A stretch of DNA of 37,014 nucleotides from an uncultured Veillonellaceae bacterium (GTDB lineage Bacteria > Bacillota > Negativicutes > Veillonellales > Megasphaeraceae). Of the stretch, positions 31,231 through 37,014 are shown piece by piece. Each line of letters starts with the position of its first letter. The stretch's first letter is position 1. The position numbers were made by a program, and so were the translations under genes. The notes below the pieces were generated by a model that worked only from the letters and a program-made list of their open reading frames with translations, made no database searches and was not told the DNA's origin. The stretch lies in assembly GCA_900546795.1 (NCBI GenBank), contig UREG01000008.1, positions 1-37,014 of the forward strand, given 5' to 3'.

Positions 31231-32268
31231 TCATACTTCCTGATCCAGTTCCAGCAGTATATCTGCCGCCTGCAGCGCTTGTTCCCGGCTGATGCCCCGA
31301 TAAAATACCAGCCGTACAAAACCGGGAAGAATGGGCCGTATCCACAGTCCTTTTTTCTTCGCTCTGCCGCAGTATTCTTCGGCGGACAGCCCCGTTCCGG
31401 TAATATCGAGCATGAGAATATTCGTCTGCGCCTGTCCATAGCACGCCGCTTTTTTTAACCCTGCCAGTTTTTCCGCACAGCTGCGGGCGTTGGCATTGTC
31501 TGCGCCTGCCGTTTCACGCCACGTCCGAATCGCCTGCAGCGCCGGAGCCGCCGCAATCCCTGCCTGGCGCATATTGCCGCCCAGCAGTTTTCTCGTGGCT
31601 CTCGCTTCTTCAATAAATTCTTTCGGTCCGCACAGCACCGAACCGATCGGCGCGCCCAAGCCTTTTGACAAACAAATCATGACCGTATCCGCATATTGGC
31701 ACAAATCTTTGGCAGATACGCCCAAATATTCCATCGCGTTCCACAGCCGCGCGCCGTCCATGTGCACCGGTACGTTCTTTGCCTTCGCCATATCGTAGAT
31801 TTCCTGCAGCACCGCCGGCGGTATGCATTTTCCGCCTTTAAAGTTATGCGTATTTTCCACGCAGAGCAGGGAAATATTTTGGGTGTCCAGCGCCTTTTTT
31901 ATCTGGCTCCGATCAGGAAGCCCCGCTTCATCGGAATCATAATGCACCGCTTCCAGCTGTCCAAACCGGCTGGAAAACGCCGCTTTTTCACTTTTATATA
32001 AATGCTGGAGCGAGTCGGCCAGCACCGTATCGTGCGGCCGGCACCAGGTAAGGAGCGCCGCGGTATTGCCCATTGTTCCGGAATTGCAGAACAGCGCGCC
32101 CTCTTTTCCGGTCAGCGCCGCCATTGTATCTTCCAGTTCTCTTACGGTCGGATCTTCACCCCGGCCGTTTTTTGTTACCCGTCCGTCATCGCCCAGCGGC
32201 GCCTGCAATATTGCCTGCAGCATCTCTGCCGTCGGCAGGCTTAGTGTATCGCTTCGTAAATCAATCAT
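31231..32268 (-). CDS. ltaE: Low-specificity L-threonine aldolase
   Basis: A 345-residue fold-type I PLP enzyme that splits threonine (and allo-threonine) to glycine and acetaldehyde. It opens with the family start IDLRSDTLSLPT, and has FCNSGTMGNTAALL near residue 60 (phosphate-binding Gly loop) and VHMDGARLWNA near residue 167. The PLP Lys lies in CLSKGLGAPIGS near residue 201. The Arg-rich RATRKLLGGNMRQAG follows. The usual His stacking on PLP appears as SLQHLYKSE. Its start overlaps the end of the SfsA-DUF123 gene by 8 bp, so it is translationally linked to it. The symbol ltaE is used for the family; beta-eliminating lyase alternatives are less likely. Confidence 0.9.
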   Translation of the reverse strand: MIDLRSDTLSLPTAEMLQAILQAPLGDDGRVTKNGRGEDPTVRELEDTMAALTGKEGALFCNSGTMGNTAALLTWCRPHDTVLADSLQHLYKSEKAAFSSRFGQLEAVHYDSDEAGLPDRSQIKKALDTQNISLLCVENTHNFKGGKCIPPAVLQEIYDMAKAKNVPVHMDGARLWNAMEYLGVSAKDLCQYADTVMICLSKGLGAPIGSVLCGPKEFIEEARATRKLLGGNMRQAGIAAAPALQAIRTWRETAGADNANARSCAEKLAGLKKAACYGQAQTNILMLDITGTGLSAEEYCGRAKKKGLWIRPILPGFVRLVFYRGISREQALQAADILLELDQEV

Positions 32269-33433
32269 CAGTATGCCTCCATTTCTTATCCAGCCGATTC
32301 ATACGGAACCGTTCTACTACATCGATCATAAATGCCCGGGAATGCACCGGATTTTCCTGCATGCCAAACAAATGACTTTCACAATCGCAGTCGCTGCAGC
32401 CGAATCCCGGAATACTCCAGCCGCTGATTTTCCGAACCGCCGCGGCCAGCTCATGTTCCAAATCCTCGCTGCACCGTATGGGCACCGCGGCAATCCATTC
32501 CGCTTCTTTGCGCAAATAATCCAAATGCCAGTGCATCTTTTTTCGGATACGCCGGTGCCGTTCAATCCGCTTCGCCAGATTTTTCCTTGCCGACCCGGTA
32601 TACAGATAGTAGCCCTTCGGAAAATGCACCGTCCCCTTCGAGCCAATCACGATATCTTTGTCCTCTTCCAAATAAAGCACAACAATATAATCGCCTTCGT
32701 CTTTGCCTTCCTCTGCCAATATTCTTTCCGGATATGCTAAAAGATGGCTCACCTTCGGCTGAGAAAACGACGGATCCCAGGCAATGGCAGCCGCTTTCCA
32801 GTCCAAATAGGGCGCGCTTTGCAAAAAAGTCTGGGCAAATGCCAGATCGGTATGATAATCCGGCAGAAACCACCGGGCGCGGTCCCATTGGACGAGAAAT
32901 AAAATGCCCGTATGCCAGCCGTCTTTCTGCACATGCACCAGATGCTCGACATGCTTTCTTCCCCGTTCCGTAACCGCGTCGGGAAACATTGCCCCTTCCC
33001 GGCCAAATAAGGTGCAGGATTTTACTTCCAGCAAAAACCGTTCCTCTCCCCGGGATAAGAGGAAATCAAAGCGGCTCTTTCCTACCGTATATTCCCGCCG
33101 CTCTACCGTCCAGCTTTCCCAGCCGGGAATCTGTTTTGTCCGCAGCAAATATTCCGCCGCATCATTGCATCGGTTCGTATCGAGAAGAATAGGCACGCCG
33201 TCCCGCTCGATGCCAACTACGCTCCAAGCCGTCTTTCGTTCTCCGCCTGTTGAAGGCGCCACATACAGCGTCGTCCCCGGAAACAACAGCTCCCACATCC
33301 GCCCCGGATTGGGCATATGCGCCCGAATCACTTCGCCTTTTAGCTCCGCTTCGGCAATAAAGCGGTTGGGCCGTTTTAAAAACCGCGCTTTTTCTACCGT
33401 TTTATACGGCAGTATCCGTTCTTTTTCATTCAT
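32261..33433 (-). CDS. sfsA: SfsA nuclease-like protein fused to a DUF123 (GIY-YIG-like) domain
   Basis: 390 residues in two domains. Residues 1 to about 235 are SfsA: RFLKRPNRFIAEAEL, AHMPNPGRMWELLFPG, then the nuclease-like core SRFDFLL...FLLEVKSCTL and FPDAVTERGRKHVEHL. SfsA, named for sugar fermentation stimulation, has been reported as a DNA/RNA nuclease. Residues 245-370 are DUF123, a GIY-YIG-related domain: IVVLYLEEDKDIVIGSKG, FPKGYYLYTGSARKNLAKRI and CSDCDCESHLF near the end. The two are normally separate proteins. The start has AAGGG at 9 nt. It is divergent from the EamA gene and overlaps the threonine aldolase gene. No nearby gene explains its role. Confidence 0.9.
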   Translation of the reverse strand: MNEKERILPYKTVEKARFLKRPNRFIAEAELKGEVIRAHMPNPGRMWELLFPGTTLYVAPSTGGERKTAWSVVGIERDGVPILLDTNRCNDAAEYLLRTKQIPGWESWTVERREYTVGKSRFDFLLSRGEERFLLEVKSCTLFGREGAMFPDAVTERGRKHVEHLVHVQKDGWHTGILFLVQWDRARWFLPDYHTDLAFAQTFLQSAPYLDWKAAAIAWDPSFSQPKVSHLLAYPERILAEEGKDEGDYIVVLYLEEDKDIVIGSKGTVHFPKGYYLYTGSARKNLAKRIERHRRIRKKMHWHLDYLRKEAEWIAAVPIRCSEDLEHELAAAVRKISGWSIPGFGCSDCDCESHLFGMQENPVHSRAFMIDVVERFRMNRLDKKWRHTDD

Positions 33434-33458
33434 ACTATGACACCCTTGTTTTTTATTT

Positions 33459-33464
33459 TATAAT
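33459..33464 (+). promoter_or_regulatory. -10 element candidate for the EamA exporter gene
   Basis: A perfect TATAAT in the 73-bp region between the divergent SfsA and EamA genes, 42 bp before the EamA start. TTGTTT upstream is only 6 bp away, so no good -35 is identified. Confidence 0.4.
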
Positions 33465-33506
33465 AATACCTATCTATTATTTTACTTGCTTTTGGGAGGT
33501 ATTGCC

Positions 33507-34355
33507 ATGTTATATGTATTAGCCGGCGGTGCGTTATGGGGCTGCATCAGCCTGTTCGTCCGCATTCTGAACGAAGCCGGCCTGGACACGATGGAAATCG
33601 TCGCCGTCCGCTCTGTATTTGCCCTTGTTTTTCTGGGACTGTTTCTGCTGCTGAAAACAAAATCCCTGCCGGCGATCCGAGTAAAAGACGCATGGATGTT
33701 CATCGGCACCGGCATTTTCAGCTTAACCTTTTTTAATTGGGCGTATTTTACCGTAATTCAGCACAGCGAAGCGTCTATCGCCGTTATCTTACTCTATACT
33801 TCGCCGATCTGGATCCTGCTTTTTTCCTATTTCCTTTTTCATGAACCGATCACAAAAGAAAAAAGCGCCGCCCTGGGCCTCACCTTTTTGGGAGCCTGTT
33901 TCATGAGCGGCATATTCTACAGCCAGCCGGCCATTACGATGCCGCTGTTTCTCATCGGCATCAGTTCCGGGATCGGCTACGGGCTGTATTCCATTTTCAG
34001 CCGGTATGCCTTAGCCCGCTATGACAGCCTGACCATCACCTTTTATACGTTTTTATTCTCGGCGCTGAGCCTGCTTCCCGTCATTTCTCTGCCTAAAACA
34101 GCGGCGCTGCTCCAGTCGCCGGCCGCCCTTGCCGCTGCCGCCGGAATCGCCCTGTTCTGCACCGTTCTTCCCTATCTGCTCTACACGAAAGGGTTGTCTT
34201 GTCTCGATACAGGAAAAGCCGCTATCTTAGCCACTGTCGAGCCCATCGTAGCCAGCCTGATCGGGTTTGGCATCTACGGCGAATCACTGACGCTGTCCAA
34301 AGGTGCGGGAATCGTTTGTATCCTCGCCGGCATTTGGTTCATGAACCGCCGCTGA
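33507..34355 (+). CDS. EamA/DMT-family membrane transporter
   Basis: A 282-residue protein with ten hydrophobic helices arranged as two EamA repeats. Repeat 1 contains ALWGCISLFVRILNEAGLD and ILLYTSPIWILLFSYFLFHEP; repeat 2 contains GYGLYSIFSRYAL and ATVEPIVASLIGFGIYGE. The paired TSPxWxxLxxxxxFxE and EPxxAxxxGxxxxGE motifs define the drug/metabolite transporter superfamily. The substrate is unknown; amino-acid or metabolite export is usual. I use the ATG at 33507 (GGGAGG at 7 nt); an upstream TTG at 33486 would place the RBS inside the coding sequence. A terminator follows. Confidence 0.92.
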   Translation: MLYVLAGGALWGCISLFVRILNEAGLDTMEIVAVRSVFALVFLGLFLLLKTKSLPAIRVKDAWMFIGTGIFSLTFFNWAYFTVIQHSEASIAVILLYTSPIWILLFSYFLFHEPITKEKSAALGLTFLGACFMSGIFYSQPAITMPLFLIGISSGIGYGLYSIFSRYALARYDSLTITFYTFLFSALSLLPVISLPKTAALLQSPAALAAAAGIALFCTVLPYLLYTKGLSCLDTGKAAILATVEPIVASLIGFGIYGESLTLSKGAGIVCILAGIWFMNRR

Positions 34356-34361
34356 CTATCC

Positions 34362-34386
34362 GCCCCCGTTCGGGGGCTTTTTTTAT
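34362..34386 (+). terminator. Intrinsic terminator after the EamA gene
   Basis: GCCCCC-GTTC-GGGGGC followed by TTTTTTT on the plus strand, 7 nt after the stop; its end overlaps the stop codon of the convergent DUF454 gene. Confidence 0.9.
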
Positions 34387-34757
34387 GCCCGTATCGTTTT
34401 GATCTGGGTAAAGAAATACGCGTATTTGCCGATGAGCACACACACGATCAATGCTCGGGCCCACCATACCGGCGAAAAATACAGCGCCAGACAAAGCATC
34501 GCTGACGCCGGTAGCAAGATTGTCCATTTCGCTTTCGCAGTCATCGCTCTTTTTTCCGCAAAATCTTTTAGATACCGCCGGTATAGCCCAGTCGATAAAA
34601 ACCAGCGGTGAAAGCGGTCCGACCCCTTTGCCAGACAATACGAAGCCGCTAATAAAAACGGAGTCGTCGGCAGTACGGGAAGCACGGCACCCGCCGCTCC
34701 CAGCACCAGACAAACTACTCCCAGCAATAACCAAAATCCTTTTATTCCCTGCCGCAT
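34383..34757 (-). CDS. DUF454 (YbaN) family inner-membrane protein
   Basis: A 124-residue protein of the YbaN/DUF454 family. The N-terminal helix (FWLLLGVVCLVLGAAGAVLPVLP) leads into the family signature LPTTPFLLAASYCLAKGSDRFHRW. Two further helices lie near residues 75-110. The function of the family is unknown. AAGGAGAGTTGC precedes the ATG. A Fur-box-like sequence lies 26 bp upstream, overlapping the probable promoter, which would suggest iron regulation. It is monocistronic and convergent with the EamA gene. Confidence 0.88.
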   Translation of the reverse strand: MRQGIKGFWLLLGVVCLVLGAAGAVLPVLPTTPFLLAASYCLAKGSDRFHRWFLSTGLYRRYLKDFAEKRAMTAKAKWTILLPASAMLCLALYFSPVWWARALIVCVLIGKYAYFFTQIKTIRA

Positions 34758-34782
34758 GCAACTCTCCTTTATGTTTATATAA

Positions 34783-34797
34783 TACGAATTATTATCA
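34783..34797 (-). promoter_or_regulatory. Fur-box-like sequence upstream of the DUF454 gene
   Basis: The minus strand reads TGATAATAATTCGTA. The left half matches the Fur/PerR heptamer TGATAAT exactly and the right half matches 4 of 7 of ATTATCA. TATTAT just downstream is the likely -10. AT-rich context makes this tentative. Confidence 0.35.
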
Positions 34798-34837
34798 TTA
34801 TACTAAGAAGCGTTCCGTTCGACAAGAAAGAAGGACA

Positions 34838-34871
34838 TAAAAAAATCGGTTCCCTCCGAATGGGAACCGAT
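34838..34871 (-). terminator. Intrinsic terminator of the citrate transporter gene
   Basis: ATCGGTTCCC and GGGAACCGAT form a perfect 10-bp stem with a 7-nt loop; the minus strand continues TTTTTTATG. It lies 16 nt after the stop codon. Confidence 0.9.
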
Positions 34872-34887
34872 ATATGAGTTTACGATA

Positions 34888-36198
34888 TTAGTAGGTGAAG
34901 TGAATAGCACCCAACAGAATCGCTACGATCAGCCAGATAACCGATACGCCGATTGCCGGAAGCAATGCGAATTTCTGGAGATCGGCAAACTCGATCTTGT
35001 TCAAACCTACCAACAGGTACGTGGAAGGAACAAGCGGGCTGAGCAAGTGAGCGCCCTGACCGATCAATGCAGCGATACCCATCTGAGCAGCCGGCACGCC
35101 GTATACAGAAGCAGCCTGGTTAATAACAGGCAATACGCCGAAGTAGTATGCATCGTTCGTCAGGAAGAATACGCCCGGAAGGCTCAGGAAGGAAGAAAGC
35201 ACAGCCATGTGAGGCCCTAATGCAGCCGGAATTGCGTTTACGATCATCACGGACATTTCGTCGATCATTTTCGTACCGCTCATGATACCCGTCAGGATAC
35301 CAGCGCCAAATACCATGGCTACTACCGGTACCGCATTGGCGCCGGTCGTAGAAATACGTTCTGCCTGTTTTTTCATATTCGGGTAGTTGAGCATCAATAC
35401 GAGGCCGGTGCCGAGCATGAAGATAATAGCGGACGGAAGCAGTTCCGTCAGGAGAGCTACGAACATGAGGATCGTCAGAATGATGTTGAAAGCCACCCAT
35501 TTCGGACGTTTGTGTTCGAGAGCTTCTTCGCTGTCCAAGCTTGCCAGCGTAGCTTCTACTTCTTCTTTCGTCATCTGTACCGTACCGAGACGAGCGCGTT
35601 CTTTTTTACCCCAGTAGTAAGCCAATCCCCATACATAGAGAGTAGCCACTACCATGCCCGGAATCATCGGGTTGAATACGTCCACGAGATCGAGGTTCAA
35701 GGAAGCCAATACACGAGCTGTCGGGCCGCCCCAAGGAATGATGTTCATAACCGAGTTCTGAATCAAAACGATCGCCGGAAGGATTACCGGACGGATGCCA
35801 ACTTTGCGGTGAGCCAGCAGCAGCGCGGAAGTACAGATCAGATACGTCGTAGAACCGTCGCCGTCAAAAGAAATGCAAGTTGCCAAAACAGCCGTACCTA
35901 CGCAAATTTTTACCGGGTCGCCTTTTACCCAATACAGAATCGTACGGATCAAACCGTCCAACGTACCGGATTCCAATAACAAGCTGAAATAAATAATAGC
36001 GAAGAACAACATAACGCCTGTACCGGAAACCTGTTTAACACCTGCCATTGCCATCTTACCGATAGCCGTCACGTCAAAGCCCAAGCCCAATGCAAAAAGA
36101 ATCGGAATCAGCATCAAAGCCAAAAGCGGAGACATTTTCTTGGTCATGATCAATGCCATAAACACGATGATCATAATAAAACCAGCTGTAGCTAACAT
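34888..36198 (-). CDS. CitMHS-family citrate/proton symporter
   Basis: A 436-residue transporter with about 12 hydrophobic helices and N- and C-terminal halves, as in the CitMHS family (metal-citrate:H+ symport). Landmarks are SFDGDGSTTYLICTSALLL near residue 110, VMNIIPWGGPTARVLASLN near residue 150, and GAGILTGIMSGTKMIDEMS and FFLTNDAYYFGVLP in the second half. NIIPWGGPT is characteristic. The RBS AAGGAGGAAAAATT is near-perfect, and third positions favour a restricted codon set, suggesting high expression. The gene has a long AT-rich upstream region with a leader palindrome and ends at a strong terminator. Whether citrate travels with magnesium or calcium cannot be read from sequence. Confidence 0.92.
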   Translation of the reverse strand: MLATAGFIMIIVFMALIMTKKMSPLLALMLIPILFALGLGFDVTAIGKMAMAGVKQVSGTGVMLFFAIIYFSLLLESGTLDGLIRTILYWVKGDPVKICVGTAVLATCISFDGDGSTTYLICTSALLLAHRKVGIRPVILPAIVLIQNSVMNIIPWGGPTARVLASLNLDLVDVFNPMIPGMVVATLYVWGLAYYWGKKERARLGTVQMTKEEVEATLASLDSEEALEHKRPKWVAFNIILTILMFVALLTELLPSAIIFMLGTGLVLMLNYPNMKKQAERISTTGANAVPVVAMVFGAGILTGIMSGTKMIDEMSVMIVNAIPAALGPHMAVLSSFLSLPGVFFLTNDAYYFGVLPVINQAASVYGVPAAQMGIAALIGQGAHLLSPLVPSTYLLVGLNKIEFADLQKFALLPAIGVSVIWLIVAILLGAIHFTY

Positions 36199-36741
36199 AA
36201 TTTTTCCTCCTTTTTATGAATAATCGTCTGCTGCATATGCGTGAGAATCACGTTCGGAATCATATGCAAACCGCAAACCCTTTATTCTCTGCCATCATCA
36301 TAGCATAGGGAATTTTTTTGCTGGTAATATAAATCACTGTGGTTGTTTCATAATTTTTTTAGATGGTCATTAATTTGCATACCCTATATCGCATAATGTT
36401 TTTCTATTATATCAGTCCATAACATTTTGCTATTTCACGATACAATCTCCTAATATACCGCTAATTTACTAGCTTTATCGCCCCTGCTTCTCCACCGCTC
36501 TCCCAACCGTTCATAGACTTTTATTTATTTCTTATCCCCGGGAATACCCTATTTTCCTGCCGCGTATATTGTATACACGATTACGTTTTCTTCATAATAC
36601 TATTAGTTTAGCTTATCTATATGCAAAACTAGCATGAGGTATAAATCATTCTTCCCGGCATTGCTAAAATCAGTTTATATTTTCTCTTATAGCTTCTCTT
36701 TTTTCTCTATCATGTTTTCTTATGCTTCTTATTTTCCAAAT
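36199..36741. promoter_or_regulatory. AT-rich region upstream of the citrate transporter, with leader palindrome
   Basis: A 543-bp non-coding stretch. Next to the gene, GCATATG (36233-36239) pairs with CATATGC (36261-36267), enclosing a small CGTGA-GAA-TCACG hairpin (36240-36252). A minus-strand extended -10, TGCTATGAT (36297-36302 plus TGC), lies 30 bp beyond; no convincing -35 is present. From about 36310 to 36740 I see only AT-rich sequence without ORFs or repeats worth calling. Confidence 0.5.
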
Positions 36742-36772
36742 AAAAAAAGCAAACCCAATGGTTTGCTTTTTT
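36742..36772 (-). terminator. Intrinsic terminator of the M23 peptidase gene
   Basis: AAAAGCAAACC and GGTTTGCTTTT form an 11-bp stem around ATTG, with a run of T on the minus strand side. It starts about 10 nt after the stop codon. Confidence 0.88.
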
Positions 36773-36780
36773 CCTGCTGT

Positions 36781-37014
36781 TTATTCTGTCGGGAGAAACA
36801 GGCGGGGATTTACGCTGCTTCCTTCTACGCGCACTTCATAATGGCAGTGCGAGCCGGTGCTGCGCCCCGTACTTCCTGCCAATGCGACGATATCGCCCGT
36901 CTTTACCGTCTGCCCTTCCGTTACCGTCAGCACGGAGTTATGACCGTACCGTGTTTTGATTCCGTTTCCATGATCCACTTCTACCAGATTGCCGTACCCG
37001 TCTGCCCAGCCGGC
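36781..37014 (-). CDS. M23 family metallopeptidase (LytM domain), 5' end outside the window
   Basis: The last 77 codons of a gene entering from the right edge. The visible part is the C-terminal half of a LytM/M23 peptidase domain: AGWADGYGNLVEVDHGNGIK, then TRYGHNS, VKTGDIVALAGSTGRSTGSH and the zinc/catalytic HCHYEVRVEG, ending in NPRLFLPTE. Such enzymes cut peptidoglycan cross-links or act as EnvC-type activators of amidases. HCHYE is the normal HxH motif. An in-frame GTG at 36978 is not the start, because the conserved fold continues upstream without interruption. Confidence 0.9.
   Translation of the reverse strand, partial: AGWADGYGNLVEVDHGNGIKTRYGHNSVLTVTEGQTVKTGDIVALAGSTGRSTGSHCHYEVRVEGSSVNPRLFLPTE

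Overview
The window looks like the chromosome of a diderm (outer-membrane) Firmicute of class Negativicutes, with a Megasphaera/Veillonella-type relative as the most likely source. The evidence is a TonB-dependent outer-membrane receptor and an outer-membrane secretin sitting beside Firmicute-style strong AGGAGG ribosome binding sites, short intrinsic terminators and a riboswitch leader. The organism assignment is inference from gene content; no rRNA marker is present.

Layout. 1-2.9 kb (minus): purB and a FAD-dependent oxidoreductase whose leader carries a hairpin. 2.9-8.7 kb (minus): a corrinoid-type uptake operon of a TonB-dependent receptor, two lipoprotein substrate-binding proteins and a BtuC/FecD permease. 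It is headed by a recognisable cobalamin riboswitch with a mutually exclusive terminator/antiterminator; no transport ATPase is encoded. 8.78-9.27 kb (plus): a small four-helix membrane protein. 9.3-19.6 kb: a Tad (tight adherence, type IVb Flp pilus) locus, mostly minus strand and read cpaB, secretin, two CpaE/TadZ-like ATPases, tadB, two flp pilins, a TadE-like protein with an Asn/Gly repeat tail, tadA, tadC and a DUF192 gene. A prepilin peptidase is divergent and a TadG-like gene is convergent with it. The secretin reading frame is broken by one base. 20.0-22.3 kb (plus): a membrane GGDEF/EAL protein with a degenerate GGDEF site and a largely intact EAL site.

22.4-26.6 kb (minus): arginine operon argF-argC-argB-argD behind a good sigma-A promoter, an ARG-box-like site and a 38-residue upstream ORF. 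26.8-28.6 kb (minus): lysP-like amino-acid permease and a glutaredoxin-like protein. 28.7-29.5 kb (plus): Cof-type HAD phosphatase. 29.6-30.3 kb: a decayed, frameshifted gene fragment whose 3' part is AT-richer than its surroundings. 30.3-33.4 kb (minus): aldo/keto reductase, threonine aldolase and an SfsA-DUF123 fusion. 33.5-34.4 kb (plus): EamA-family exporter. 34.4-36.2 kb (minus): DUF454 protein and CitMHS citrate transporter. 36.8-37.0 kb: the 3' end of an M23 peptidase gene running off the window edge.

The most informative points are the riboswitch-controlled uptake operon that lacks an ATPase and whose receptor looks siderophore-like, the duplicated Arg-for-Lys TadZ ATPases, the frameshifted secretin, the Asn/Gly-tailed TadE, and the unannotated small ORF leading the arginine operon. 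No CRISPR array, tRNA, rRNA, complete insertion sequence or prophage was seen.
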